Notes: generated by a model not told the origin, from the letters alone. A stretch of DNA of 64,000 nt from Methanimicrococcus sp. OttesenSCG-928-J09 (GCA_030266245.1 JAJDHP010000001.1:38943-102942), one strand, 5' to 3'. Positions 41,313 through 52,140 are shown, numbered from the stretch's first letter. Numbers and translations: made by a program.

Positions 41313-41480
41313 TTTCAGACTCCGGATTCTGCGTTTTTCGGTATTTAAGGTTTTATTTTTTATTTTACCGTTTTTGCTTTTAGTTTTATTTTTATGTTAT
41401 TGCAGGAATAAAGAAAATACAGCACAAACGGATAAATCCTTTGCTTTTTGGTTTACATATCCAATAAAAATATAAAAAAC

Positions 41481-41602
41481 GCACCTTGGTTTTATTATTT
41501 TTGTAAAAGTGATGCACTCGCGCGCGCGGTCGGCAGGCGGTAACGGCAGAAGCAGTGTTGGCAGCAGCAATGTTGGCAGCAGGAGCAGCGGCAGCAGCAA
41601 TT
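41481..41602 (+). repeat. CGCG-box dispersed element, copy 10, with GGCAGCAG-rich tail
   Basis: AAAACGCACCTTGGTTTTATTATTTTTGTAAAAGTGATGCACTCGCGCGCGCGGTCGGCAG then (GTTGGCAGCAGCAAT)-like repeats. Confidence 0.65.
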
Positions 41603-41954
41603 AAATCGGCCGATTCTATTTTCTTAAAATTAATTCGTACGAATCCGCAATTTTTCATATATCATAAAACCGAAACATCCTTTTTCTTAAAATTTGCTCA
41701 AAACCGAACTCCGTTTTCATTGAAAATAAAGATGAAAAGAGGGAGTTCGGTTTTTATCAAATAACTGAAAAATGATGTTTCGTTTTTATCAATTAGACAA
41801 AGTTTAGGGCACTGTTTTTGAGAAAGATTCATATAGGGGATTACTATTGTATGAAGCCTAATCCGGAAAAAGATTCTCTCATGTGTATTACGGTACATCA
41901 TTTTTCAAGAGATAAACTCCGGAATACGGGCCGGTTCCGGGAAACAATTTGAGA

Positions 41955-42244
41955 GACTTTATATCGTTATCCGATTATGATTTTTATCTTTGTTTTTCAA
42001 GCGGCCGATAACAGAAACAGCGTTTATGATTCAACCCTGTTCTTCTTAATGTTATTGATTTGCCGGTTTATTTTTATTCCGGCAGCGTCGGCAGTTTTTC
42101 GCTGCCTTTTTCCGTTCGGTTCGGCCGAATGAGTCGGTATATTTGAAGTTCATGTTTGCGTTATGTCTTTACCGCAGGGTCTTATGACGATGTTTTTGAC
42201 AATTTAATATTAATTGACAACAAATTAATCTACAGGAATTTATT
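41955..42244 (+). promoter_or_regulatory. long 5' leader of DEAD-box helicase with attenuator-like hairpins
   Basis: TATA-like CTTTATATC near 41960; GGCAGCG (42081..42087) and GGCAG (42090..42094) can both pair with CGCTGCC (42100..42106), which is followed by TTTTT; later TTCGG-ttcgg-CCGAA. Confidence 0.45.
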
Positions 42245-43900
42245 ATGACAACAACATTTCAAGACCTCGGTATCTCGGACAGAATTATTCAAACTCTTCT
42301 TTTAAAAGGATATGAAAACCCGACCCCGATCCAGATTCAAACTATTCCGCTCTTTTTAAGCGGCGACTGCAACATTATCGGTCAGGCACAGACCGGTTCC
42401 GGTAAAACCGCAGCATTCGGCATTCCGATTGTCCAAAATATCACCGAAAAAACAGGTCACATTCAAGCGATCGTTTTAACGCCGACACGCGAACTCACCA
42501 TTCAGGTTTGCGATGAAATGTCATCCTTCGGCGGCATCAAAGATTTAAACATCGTTCCCGTTTTCGGCGGTCAGCCCGTTCCGATTCAACTCAAAGCACT
42601 CGGCAAAGGCGCCGATGTCGTTGTCGGAACCCCCGGCCGTGTCATTGATTTGATTCACAGAAAAAAACTCGACCTTTCCCGTATTTCTTATTTCGTTTTA
42701 GACGAAGCCGATGAAATGCTGAACATGGGATTCATTGATGACATCAAAGAAATCATTCAGCACACAAGCGACGACAAACGTATGCTCTGTTTCTCCGCGA
42801 CAATGCCCAAACCGATTTTGGGAATCGCTAAAAAATATATGGGACAATACGAGATGGTTTCCGTTGAAAAAGTCCACGATGATGTTTTAATCGAACAGCT
42901 TTCCATCGACGTCCCGCCCGCACTGAAATTTGAAGCGCTCTGCCGCGTTATTGATTCCGATCCCGACTTTTACGGTCTCGTTTTCTGCGCCAGAAAAGAC
43001 ACATCAGATGAAGTTGTTCAAAAATTAGAAGAACGCGGTTACGATGCTGATGTGATTCACGGCGACATTTTACAGGAACAGCGTCTCCGCATCATGGACC
43101 GCTTCAAAAAGCAAAAGTTGAATATTTTAGTTGCCACCGACGTTGCCGCTCGCGGTATCGATGTGAACGAACTCACACACGTTGTCAACTATGACATCCC
43201 ACAGGACCCCGAATCTTACACTCACAGAATCGGCAGAACCGGCCGCGCCGGCAAAACCGGTATCGCAATCACATTGCTGACGCCAGCCGATTTCAGAAAA
43301 TTCGCATTCATTAAAAAGCTGGCCAACGCCGATGTTCGCCGTGTCGAGCTTCCGGATGCTGACCAAGTTGCAGAAATGAAGCGCAGCAAATTGCTTCATG
43401 ACTTATCCTTAGCTGTTCAGTCCGACTTCGTTCACACAGAAGAAGCCGACCCCTTCAGAGAATTTGCAGAAGCGCTTGTCACCGAAGGCAGAACCGCCGA
43501 AGATGTTTTGACCTGCATTTTAAAACGCGTTTACGAAAGCAGAATCCTTCCGCGCGCCGACGATAAAATTATTGATGAAATGTTCGCGCAGATCCCGAAA
43601 AATCGCTTTGTCAGCGACAGCGGCAAAAAAGGAAGATACGGCGCCAAAAACAACGATGAAGGCGGCCGCAGAGGAGACAGAAATGACCGCGGCAGCAGCG
43701 GCGGATACAAAGGCAGACGCGAAGGCGGCAGATCAGACCGCGATGACCGCAAAGGCGGCAGCGGTGGAAGCGGCGGCAAATATAAGAGCGGTACAGGCGG
43801 CGGCAGCAAAGGCGGCAAGAAGTATGGCGACAAAGGCTCTTCCAACAAAGATTACGCTATGAAAAGAATTGAAGGTAAGAAAGGCGGAAAGAGAGCTTAA
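42245..43900 (+). CDS. DEAD/DEAH-box ATP-dependent RNA helicase with Gly/Arg-rich tail
   Basis: AQTGSGKTAAFGIP, PTREL, DEAD, SAT, HRIGRTGRAGK motifs; C-terminal GGRRGDRNDRGSSGG... Confidence 0.96.
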   Translation: MTTTFQDLGISDRIIQTLLLKGYENPTPIQIQTIPLFLSGDCNIIGQAQTGSGKTAAFGIPIVQNITEKTGHIQAIVLTPTRELTIQVCDEMSSFGGIKDLNIVPVFGGQPVPIQLKALGKGADVVVGTPGRVIDLIHRKKLDLSRISYFVLDEADEMLNMGFIDDIKEIIQHTSDDKRMLCFSATMPKPILGIAKKYMGQYEMVSVEKVHDDVLIEQLSIDVPPALKFEALCRVIDSDPDFYGLVFCARKDTSDEVVQKLEERGYDADVIHGDILQEQRLRIMDRFKKQKLNILVATDVAARGIDVNELTHVVNYDIPQDPESYTHRIGRTGRAGKTGIAITLLTPADFRKFAFIKKLANADVRRVELPDADQVAEMKRSKLLHDLSLAVQSDFVHTEEADPFREFAEALVTEGRTAEDVLTCILKRVYESRILPRADDKIIDEMFAQIPKNRFVSDSGKKGRYGAKNNDEGGRRGDRNDRGSSGGYKGRREGGRSDRDDRKGGSGGSGGKYKSGTGGGSKGGKKYGDKGSSNKDYAMKRIEGKKGGKRA

Positions 43901-44283
43901 TCTCTTTTCTTCATTTTCTTTCTTTTCTCTTCATTTTCTTTTTTCTTCTTTCTTTCTTTTTTCTCTTCTCTCTTTACCTTTTTCTCTTCTTTCTCTACTC
44001 TTTTCTCTTCTTCTTTCTCTCCTTCCGTTCTTTTTTCTTCATTTCAATAAAAAATCCATTGTAAACAATTTCAAGCCCATTTCTTTCTTTTCAACAAATT
44101 TTATCTATTATGGATTAAAATTATCTTACTGTTAACTTCAGTTCTATTTTGGAGTTCTCAGGATTTATCTAAATTATTATTCGGATTAATTAATATCAGG
44201 ATTAATTTAGGATTAATATCAGAAAATATCAGGATTTATTTCATACACTTATTGAGTCATCTATTTCGTTCTTATTCAGTTCG

Positions 44284-45459
44284 GTGAAATATATGGGCCA
44301 AGGCTCCCGCAGTATTATCAAGTTTTTAAGTTTGTGTTTTATCTTTTTTTTAATCATTTTAGCTTTGCTGATTGCTGTCAGTGCAGTTTACAGCATTTAT
44401 TCGATCTCTGATTATTCATCCGGATCTAATATCCCTGTTGTTATTCCGTCATCGCCCGAGCCTGAATTTGAGGAAGCCGAAACGCCATCTTCTTTGACTT
44501 CCGTTGACGCGGTTGAATCCGGTTATTCATCTGATACATCGGATACTTATGTACGGACTTATTCGTGGAACTACAGCGGGTATAATCAAACCATAACAGT
44601 GACGATACCTGTTGAATATTATGATTATTACCGCAATAAATCTCATACAGGCAAAGATTTTGATCATTATGCATTGTCTGAAAATGACCGCGTCTTTTTG
44701 GGAAAAATGATTGACAGTTTCAAAGAGCAGGGGGAGAAGTGTAATTTTACAAGTGATCAAAACGTTTTGAATATTATCGCTTTTGTTCAGGCGATGCCTT
44801 ACACTTCCGATAGTGTCACGACAGGATATGATGAATATCCGCGCTATCCGATTGAAACACTTGTTGACGGCGGCGGCGACTGTGAAGACAGTTCAATTTT
44901 GGCGGCAGCTCTTTTACTTGAAATGGGTTATGGTGTTGTTTTACTTGAGCTTCCCGGACATATGGCGCTTGGTGTTAAAGGCAGTGAAGATATCCTCGGC
45001 GCATATTATGAATTTGAGGGCAGCCGATATTATTATGTTGAAACAACCGATCCTAATTTTAAATTCGGTGAACTTCCTCCTGAATTTATCGATACCCAAG
45101 TGAGAGCGTATTCGATGAACCCGTTTCCTTCAATGAATGTTTCCATTCGGGCGGATTATGTGGATAAGGATCGGAATTATGTTTATTACAACATATGCTG
45201 CATCGTGACAAATACGGGCCCGACATCCGGTCAAAATGTGACGGCTGTTATTTTAGCAGAGTCCGAGCCGTTTGATATGACACTCGTATGGTCTCAAAGC
45301 GGAGAGCTCTCTCTTGGGACGCTTGCTGATGATGATTCTGATTGGGTTGAATACACTGTTAAGATACCTCGCCGGAATCATACGCGTTTTTCATGCGTTG
45401 TTTACGGTGACAATTTTGATCCTGAATATGCTTACACAAAAATTGTTTATATGGATTGA
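44284..45459 (+). CDS. membrane-anchored transglutaminase-like protein (paralogue 3)
   Basis: FVQAMPYTSDSVTTGYDEYPRYPIETLVDGGGDCEDSSILAAALLLEMGYGVVLLELPGHMALGV; CARDB-like VTNTGPTSGQNVTAV. Confidence 0.8.
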   Translation: MKYMGQGSRSIIKFLSLCFIFFLIILALLIAVSAVYSIYSISDYSSGSNIPVVIPSSPEPEFEEAETPSSLTSVDAVESGYSSDTSDTYVRTYSWNYSGYNQTITVTIPVEYYDYYRNKSHTGKDFDHYALSENDRVFLGKMIDSFKEQGEKCNFTSDQNVLNIIAFVQAMPYTSDSVTTGYDEYPRYPIETLVDGGGDCEDSSILAAALLLEMGYGVVLLELPGHMALGVKGSEDILGAYYEFEGSRYYYVETTDPNFKFGELPPEFIDTQVRAYSMNPFPSMNVSIRADYVDKDRNYVYYNICCIVTNTGPTSGQNVTAVILAESEPFDMTLVWSQSGELSLGTLADDDSDWVEYTVKIPRRNHTRFSCVVYGDNFDPEYAYTKIVYMD

Positions 45460-45619
45460 CGGATGATGTTTCGTTATCCTTCTTCATTTTTTTATAATTT
45501 TTATAATTTGTTTGTTAGTGTCAGACATTTTATATACCAAAAAGGATAAGAAAATCAAATTCTATTTAGTTATTTTTGGTTTGGATTTGATTTGTTTTTA
45601 CAAATTGCGTGGGATATTT

Positions 45620-47062
45620 ATGAACAAAACTGCAACGGTCACGAATGCCGACTCAAACTTACATCATATTCGTACTTGCAAGTTATTTTATCTGGCAAAA
45701 TACGCAGCCGGCATTTTGTTCATCCTTTCCGCCGCGGTGCTGCCGCTTTGGCTCTTTTTTGCAGTTTGTTTCGTTCTCTGCATTCTGTCAATGACGCCGC
45801 TGCTGACTAAAGCAGCTGCTCTGTTCAAGCTCACGGATGAAAACAAGCTCAAACAGCTTTCCTTTGATTTCAGGCTGCTGGCGGGAATTTTAACGTTCAG
45901 CTTTTTAGCGGCGCTGATTCTTGAAAATTACAACATCGATTTTCCGAGCTTTTTGATTTTCCAAGCGCTCGCTGTCACCATTTTCAGCACGCGTTCCTGG
46001 TATTCTTTGTTTAATAGAGTCACGCTTTATGAAAATGTCCGCGAAACGGAAAAATTCAAAAACATTTCTTTGCTCTACGAATTCTTTTTGATCATTCTCC
46101 GCGTGCTCGGCGCATTTTTAGCCGGCGTCTGGGTCGCTTCATTTACGGGATACGATTTGACAACGGATTTTTTGAATCAAATCTTTTTCATTTCCATCAT
46201 CGGCGCTTTCATCGGCAGCTTATTTGAATCGATTCCGTCCCGATTCAACGCCAACGCTTCCATTTATTTAGGCGCGCTTCTTTCCATGTGGGCGCTTTTG
46301 CTGCTCAACTATCAAACACCGTGGTCGGAAACTGCGCTTGCCGCGTTCTTTTCAGTCGTTTTGGCATTTCTGGCTTACCGCTACAAAATCGCGGATGTTT
46401 CCGCCCTTTTCTCGGCAGCCGTTCTTGGTATCGTCATTATTCTCTTTACAAATCTGTGGTGGTTCGTCCTTCTCGTTGCCTTTTTCATTCTCGGCGGCGG
46501 TTTTACGAAATACAAATTCAGACAAAAGAAAGCCGCAGGTCTTGCCGAATCCAAAACCGGAATCCGCAGTTATGAAAATGTCTTTTCAAACAGCATTTGG
46601 GCGCTCATCATCGCCGTTCTCTACGGCGCTCTCTCTCTGTATCCTGAATGGAGCCGGTTTGCAATGCCGCTTGTCTTTGCTTATGTCGGCACAATTGCAT
46701 CCGCAACCGGCGACACAATGGCCAGTGAAATCGGTGTGACTGCCAAAGGTCCGACTTACATGATTACGAATTTCAGAAAAGCAAAACCCGGTGAAGACGG
46801 CGGCGTCAGTCTTCTCGGTGAAACTGCAGCGTTCATCGGTTCCGCAATCATTGGCGTCATGGCTTTCGCATTCGGCATGATTGACACATTACCGCTCGCT
46901 CTTCTCGTTTCAATTGCAGGCGGTTTCCTCGGAACCAACATTGACAGCGTTCTCGGCGCCGTTCTTCAAAAAAGAGGATATTTATCCAACAGCGGTGTCA
47001 ACGTTTTTTCAACACTTTCCGGCGCGATTATTTCGTTTGCGCTTTATTTCTTGATTTTCTAA
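45620..47062 (+). CDS. DUF92 (TIGR00297-like) membrane protein
   Basis: Polytopic; GTIASATGDTMASEIGVTAKGPTYMITNFRKAKPGEDGGVSLLGETAAFIGSAIIG, FLGTNIDSVLGAVLQKRGYLSNSGVN. Confidence 0.88.
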   Translation: MNKTATVTNADSNLHHIRTCKLFYLAKYAAGILFILSAAVLPLWLFFAVCFVLCILSMTPLLTKAAALFKLTDENKLKQLSFDFRLLAGILTFSFLAALILENYNIDFPSFLIFQALAVTIFSTRSWYSLFNRVTLYENVRETEKFKNISLLYEFFLIILRVLGAFLAGVWVASFTGYDLTTDFLNQIFFISIIGAFIGSLFESIPSRFNANASIYLGALLSMWALLLLNYQTPWSETALAAFFSVVLAFLAYRYKIADVSALFSAAVLGIVIILFTNLWWFVLLVAFFILGGGFTKYKFRQKKAAGLAESKTGIRSYENVFSNSIWALIIAVLYGALSLYPEWSRFAMPLVFAYVGTIASATGDTMASEIGVTAKGPTYMITNFRKAKPGEDGGVSLLGETAAFIGSAIIGVMAFAFGMIDTLPLALLVSIAGGFLGTNIDSVLGAVLQKRGYLSNSGVNVFSTLSGAIISFALYFLIF

Positions 47063-47175
47063 GTCAATATAAAAAATGCAAGACGAAAAAGAATTCAGTT
47101 TCCCGCTGTTATCATAACTTATTTATATGAAAAATCGATTTTAGAGTTGTTTACTTTTCTAAAACATAACACCCT

Positions 47176-47258
47176 GCGGGGATAACCAAGTGGTCAACGG
47201 TGACAGACTCAAGATCTGTTCGCGTAGGCGTTCAGGGGTTCGACTCCCTTTCCCCGCA
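47176..47258 (+). tRNA. tRNA-Leu (anticodon CAA)
   Basis: Acceptor GCGGGGA/TCCCCGC; anticodon stem ACAGA-CTCAAGA-TCTGT (CAA); long variable arm; T arm AGGGGTTCGACTCCCT; CCA not encoded. Confidence 0.93.
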
Positions 47259-47400
47259 CTCAAACAAATTACTTCTAATTCTTCTTCTATTACTCGTTTC
47301 TTCATTTTTATCCCCTCCGATTCTATCAATTTCAAAAAACTAAAAATTTCTTTAAATACCTGAACCTCATCCATTCAATAACAAAAAATTCGGTGAAAGA

Positions 47401-47790
47401 ATGAGTTCAAGTTCAGTTAAAAACATACTTTTTGATATCTTATCATCAAACAAATTAGATTCATCATCTTTTGACCAAATCAAATTATCAAAATCCGGTG
47501 ATAAAGCTTCTTTTGAATTGATTCATTTCACCAATCCGAATGTTCCGCTGAAATTGATTAAACCGCTTCATTTAGATGTTATTTATGAAGGGGAAACAAA
47601 ACGCTATATCTTTGAAAACAAGATTTTTAAAATCTTTTCATTCGATGAAGATTTCGAAAAAGCCGCCGCAGAATTTGAAATAAATTTTTATTATCTTTGG
47701 GAAGAATATATTTTGGAAGATGAGTCTGTTTTGACAGCAGGCGCTATTCAGCTCAAACATCTGCTTTTAGAATACGCGGAGGAAATTTAA
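47401..47790 (+). CDS. small hypothetical protein, paralogue of 3097..3480
   Basis: Shared C-terminal pattern (see 3097..3480) and shared TTTCTTTAAATAC promoter. Confidence 0.65.
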   Translation: MSSSSVKNILFDILSSNKLDSSSFDQIKLSKSGDKASFELIHFTNPNVPLKLIKPLHLDVIYEGETKRYIFENKIFKIFSFDEDFEKAAAEFEINFYYLWEEYILEDESVLTAGAIQLKHLLLEYAEEI

Positions 47791-47840
47791 TGACCTCTGT
47801 TTATAAAAAAGAGGACACAGAGATAATCTCTGCGTCTTAA

Positions 47841-48479
47841 TTATTCCGAAACAACTGAAAATCTCTGTTTCAAAAATTTTCCGTTTTCAGCTTCGTCAAT
47901 CATTGCGATTGCATAATCGGCGTAACTGATTTGACTGATTCCGGCGCTGTTGACAATCAACTCATCGCCGCCGAGTTTATATTTCCCTGTTCTTTCACCG
48001 TCGGCAGCGAAATCGGCGGCGGGGCTCAAATATGTCCAATTCACGCCTTCTGTTTTCTTCAAGTCATCAAAAGCAATTCCCATAGCAGTTGCAAGCGGAA
48101 CAAACGCGTCAGGAAATTCGGGCGTATCCATCAAACGGATTTTGTGGTCCGAATCGACATACAAACTGCCGGCGCCGCCGACAACGAGAAGACGGATTTC
48201 ATCATGATTTTTCAAAAGACCGGACAGATGATTCAACGATTTTTGATGAAGTGGCAGCGTTTCCGGCGTCCAGGCGCCGAACGCATCAATGACAATATTG
48301 AAGTTTTTCAAATCCTCATAAGTCAAATCGAACAAATCTTTTTCCAAAATCTTCACGCCTTTCGTTTTGATTTTTTGAGCATCTCTGACAATAGCTGTTA
48401 CATCATGTCCTCTGGAAACAGCTTCTTCTGTCAGATATTTACCTTCCTTTCCGGCTGCGCCGATAATTGCGATTTTCAT
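47841..48479 (-). CDS. NAD(P)-dependent oxidoreductase (NmrA/atypical SDR)
   Basis: MKIAIIGAAGKEGKYLTEEAVSRGHDVTAIVRDAQK Rossmann start. Confidence 0.9.
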   Translation of the reverse strand: MKIAIIGAAGKEGKYLTEEAVSRGHDVTAIVRDAQKIKTKGVKILEKDLFDLTYEDLKNFNIVIDAFGAWTPETLPLHQKSLNHLSGLLKNHDEIRLLVVGGAGSLYVDSDHKIRLMDTPEFPDAFVPLATAMGIAFDDLKKTEGVNWTYLSPAADFAADGERTGKYKLGGDELIVNSAGISQISYADYAIAMIDEAENGKFLKQRFSVVSE

Positions 48480-48710
48480 TTTTTTCCTCTTGTTTGATTT
48501 TTTTTATTTTTTATTTTTTTGATTTTGTTTATTTTTTGATTTTTTTTATATTCTGATTTGAATTGCCGGCAAATGCAAAATTAAAAAAGACAGATTCTTA
48601 TTTATAGTAAGCAGAAATCAAAATGTAATATAAGCACCAAAAAGTAACTATTGTTTACTTATACTGATTCGAATGATTTGCAGATAGAATTAATTCAATA
48701 TTGTGATAAA

Positions 48711-49049
48711 ATGAAAGAATTACCGCCTTGTCCGGTCGAAGTTACGCTTCAACTAATCGGCGACAAATGGAAAGTATTGATTTTAAGAGAACTCATGCCT
48801 GAAAAGAAACGATTCGGTGAGCTGCAGAAATCAATCAGCAATGTCAGCCAGCGCATGCTGACACAGCAATTAAAAGCAATGGAAAAAGACGGACTGATTA
48901 ACAGAACAGCATACGCTGAAATTCCGCCGCGCGTTGAATATTCACTGACAGAACTCGGACGAAGTTTGGAACCGATTTTAGATTCAATGAATACGTGGGG
49001 AGAATTTTACAGAAGTGTGTGGGAGGAGTGCAATCGGTTGCCTGAATGA
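48711..49049 (+). CDS. HxlR-family transcriptional regulator
   Basis: CPVEVTLQLIGDKWKVLILRELMPEKKRFGELQKSISNVSQRMLTQQLKAMEKDGLI...PPRVEYSLTELG. Confidence 0.93.
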   Translation: MKELPPCPVEVTLQLIGDKWKVLILRELMPEKKRFGELQKSISNVSQRMLTQQLKAMEKDGLINRTAYAEIPPRVEYSLTELGRSLEPILDSMNTWGEFYRSVWEECNRLPE

Positions 49050-49224
49050 ATAAACTTTTTCTTATTTTTAGGAACTATATATTTTTTAGAAATATTATAT
49101 TCTATAAAGATAATATTTAAGTAAATTCTTTTTAATCTATATTTCTGTCAGCATTTTTCTTTTCAAAGAAAGTGCCGCGCCATTACTTACAATTTTTTAA
49201 TTCATAACTGATGACGTGACTAAA

Positions 49225-49776
49225 ATGGACAAAATGGATTTATCGGATACACATCTTTCAACCCTAATCGAATATCATAAAAAACATCTTGCTGTTGAAA
49301 ATTTCAAATATTATCAGGAAGTTTTGGAGTGTTATTACGTTCCTTCCAACAAATTATTAAAGCAAGTTCGAAAAGAGCTTGCAGATTTTCGTACCGAATT
49401 AAAAAAGGATTATGATTAGGATCCGCATTTCTCTCATATTTCCATATTGAAATATCACGGCGGATTGTCTGAAATCGTCAACGAGTTCATTGTCCAAGGG
49501 CAGAAATTAAATAACGACTACCCGTATGTCGGCAAAGAATTCAACAAAGATTCAATTGTTGTCGTCGTATCACTCGAATCTGTAAAAAACACGTTAACGG
49601 AACAGGCATTCATAACGCATACCGATAACGGCGAAGTCTTAAAAGAATTTGAGAAAGCCGACGAAGCCCTTTCTAAAATGATTAAGCTTTCAGAATCAAT
49701 TATTACCAATATCGTCCGCTCATTAACGACAATCAATTCCGAATTGAAACGTGACTTTTCAGAATATTGCCTTTGA
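49225..49776 (+). CDS. hypothetical protein with in-frame amber codon at 49417..49419
   Basis: ORF 49216..49419 (ends ...TELKKDYD-TAG) and ORF 49447..49776 share a frame; intervening codons DPHFSHISI are open, TAG is the only break, natural stop TGA. Confidence 0.7.
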
Positions 49777-49932
49777 TTTAAGAAAAAACAAAATAAAAAT
49801 GAATGAAAATAAAAATGAATCAAAATAAAAAACGAATATAAGAAACGATTAAAAAACGGATAAAAATAAAAACGAAATAGATCCGAAAATGGAATTAATC
49901 TGAAAATGAAAAACAGAAGAAGAGAGAGTTTT

Positions 49933-50499
49933 TCATTCAATTTTTTTAATTATTTTTGCAGGTACGCCCCCGACAATAACATTTGCAGGAACGTCTTTTG
50001 TAACAACTGCTCCTGCAGAAATGATTGAATTTTCACCGACGGTCACGCCGCCGAGAACCGTTGCGGCCGCACCGATCCATACGTTTTTACATATTCGGAT
50101 CGGTGTTGAAACCGTTGACCTTCGATGAGCCGGGTCAATCGGATGATTGATTGTGAGCAGATTCGCTTTCGGCCCAATCAGCACATTGTCTTCAATCGTA
50201 ATGCCGCCTCTATCCATAAACGTACAGGCGTGATTCACAAAAACATTTTTTCCGATTGAAATATTCTTTCCGAAATCTGTGTAAAACGGCATTAGAATCC
50301 CAAAAGATTCATCAACCTTTTTTCCGGTTAATTTAGAAAAAAGCGCTCGAATTTCTTCGGGTTCATGATAGCCGGTATTCATTTCAGACGTTATTCGCTG
50401 CGCTTCTTCAATCAACACACCGATTTTCGGATATTCCGGATCATTGATGGAAATCATCTCTCCGGTTCTGTCCCGTTCCAAAATATCTTTTGAATTCAT
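49933..50499 (-). CDS. maltose/galactoside O-acetyltransferase-like (LbetaH) protein
   Basis: Hexapeptide repeats; [45 protein letters not shown]. Confidence 0.92.
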   Translation of the reverse strand: MNSKDILERDRTGEMISINDPEYPKIGVLIEEAQRITSEMNTGYHEPEEIRALFSKLTGKKVDESFGILMPFYTDFGKNISIGKNVFVNHACTFMDRGGITIEDNVLIGPKANLLTINHPIDPAHRRSTVSTPIRICKNVWIGAAATVLGGVTVGENSIISAGAVVTKDVPANVIVGGVPAKIIKKIE

Positions 50500-50515
50500 C
50501 CGTCCGCTCCCTGAA

Positions 50516-50998
50516 TTAAAGTAATCCGATTTTATTCAGCCATTTGGAAACATCCGCTTTCGCATTTCCTACACCGTTTTGAGAAACACAAAATCCTTCC
50601 AAAACCGTTGAATTCGGACACAGCTTTGCGATATCTGCTGCCGTTCTTGCCTGACCGCCGCCGCCGTGTGTACAGAACGGAACAACTGTTTTACCCGACA
50701 AATCGTTTTCCGCCAGGAACGTGTCAATCGGCGGCGCATTTGTGCTCCACCAGTTCGGCGAACCGATGAAAACAATATCGTATGAATCAACGCCGTCAAT
50801 TTTTGTTTTCAGCGCCGGCTTAAATCCGTCAGCGATTTCTTTCTTCGCCTGCTGAACCGTCTCATTATAATCTTTCGGGTAAGCCGTTTCCGGAATAATT
50901 TCAAAAAGTGTGCCGTTTGTTTCGCTTTGGATTTGTTCTGCAATCTTTTTTGTGTTTCCGGCCCAGCTGTAATATGCGATTAATATTTTTTGAGTCAT
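50516..50998 (-). CDS. flavodoxin-family protein
   Basis: [22 protein letters not shown]-binding loop; [19 protein letters not shown]. Confidence 0.92.
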   Translation of the reverse strand: MTQKILIAYYSWAGNTKKIAEQIQSETNGTLFEIIPETAYPKDYNETVQQAKKEIADGFKPALKTKIDGVDSYDIVFIGSPNWWSTNAPPIDTFLAENDLSGKTVVPFCTHGGGGQARTAADIAKLCPNSTVLEGFCVSQNGVGNAKADVSKWLNKIGLL

Positions 50999-51027
50999 TT
51001 TTTCACCTTTTATTTATGTTATTATTT

Positions 51028-52140
51028 TCACTGAGAATCAAAAACCGCAGCGACTTCCTCTATTTCTTTCGCGATTTCAATATGCTGCGGACAATGTTTT
51101 TCACATTTTTTACAGCCGATGCAGTCCGATGCTTTTCCGTGGTCAGCAATCAAATTCGTGTAATACGCAAAATGCGGCGGCAGCAGACCGAACTGTTCCT
51201 GATTGTTATAGAGTGAGAAGTACTTCGGAATCGGAATGTTCTTCGGACAATCTTCAATGCAATAATTGCAGGCGGTACATGGAATTGCAAACGCCTCCTT
51301 TATCATTTCGGAGGCTTTGTCAATGATTTTTTGTTCTTCTTCATTGAGGAGTTCAAAATTTTCCATATAGCTGATATTGTCTTCCATCTGTTCCATATTG
51401 CTCATGCCGCTGAGAACGAAAGCAACATTTTCTAAAGACGCTGCAAATCGAATTGCCCACGACGCAACGCTCATTTCCGGCCGTGCATCTTTAAGGAGTT
51501 TTTCAACTTCTGCCGGAACTGTCGCCAGCGATCCGCCTTTCAGCGGTTCCATGACAATAACAGGAACGCCATGCTTTGTCGCAGTTTCATAGCATCTGCG
51601 AGATTCAATTGATTCTGTTTCCCAGTCTGCATAATTGATCTGAAGCAGCAGATAATCCATGTCCGGCTGCTCTGTTAAAATTTGATCTAAAACATCAGCT
51701 TTGTCGTGATAGGAAAAACCGATTGTTTTGGCTTTGCCTTCCGCTTTCATTTTTCGTATAAATTCAAAGCCGCCGTATTTGAGCGAATCTTCGTAACTTT
51801 TTTCTCCCAAATTGTGGAGGAAATACAAATCAAAATAATCAACGCCGCATCTTTCTAACTGTTCGTCAAAATATTTTTGGCAATCGTCATTGGAAGTAAT
51901 CATCCATGTCGGCAATTTATCGGAAATTGTAAATGAATCACGCGGATATTTTTTAACAACTTTTTCCCTAAGCGCCGTTTCGCTCATGCCGTTGTGGTAC
52001 GGGTAAGCCGTATCGAAATGCGTGAATCCCTTTCCCATAAAATAATCGGCCATCAGCGCTGTTTGTTCCATATCAACGCTTGACCAGTCGTTTTCATCTT
52101 TCTGCGGCAAGCGCATTAAGCCAAATCCTAATTTTTTCAT
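51028..52140 (-). CDS. aldo/keto reductase with C-terminal 4Fe-4S domains
   Basis: GFGLMRLPQ...HFDTAYPYHNGMSE; CTACNYCIEDCPKNIPIPKYF; CIGCKKCEKHCPQHIEI. Confidence 0.93.
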   Translation of the reverse strand: MKKLGFGLMRLPQKDENDWSSVDMEQTALMADYFMGKGFTHFDTAYPYHNGMSETALREKVVKKYPRDSFTISDKLPTWMITSNDDCQKYFDEQLERCGVDYFDLYFLHNLGEKSYEDSLKYGGFEFIRKMKAEGKAKTIGFSYHDKADVLDQILTEQPDMDYLLLQINYADWETESIESRRCYETATKHGVPVIVMEPLKGGSLATVPAEVEKLLKDARPEMSVASWAIRFAASLENVAFVLSGMSNMEQMEDNISYMENFELLNEEEQKIIDKASEMIKEAFAIPCTACNYCIEDCPKNIPIPKYFSLYNNQEQFGLLPPHFAYYTNLIADHGKASDCIGCKKCEKHCPQHIEIAKEIEEVAAVFDSQ

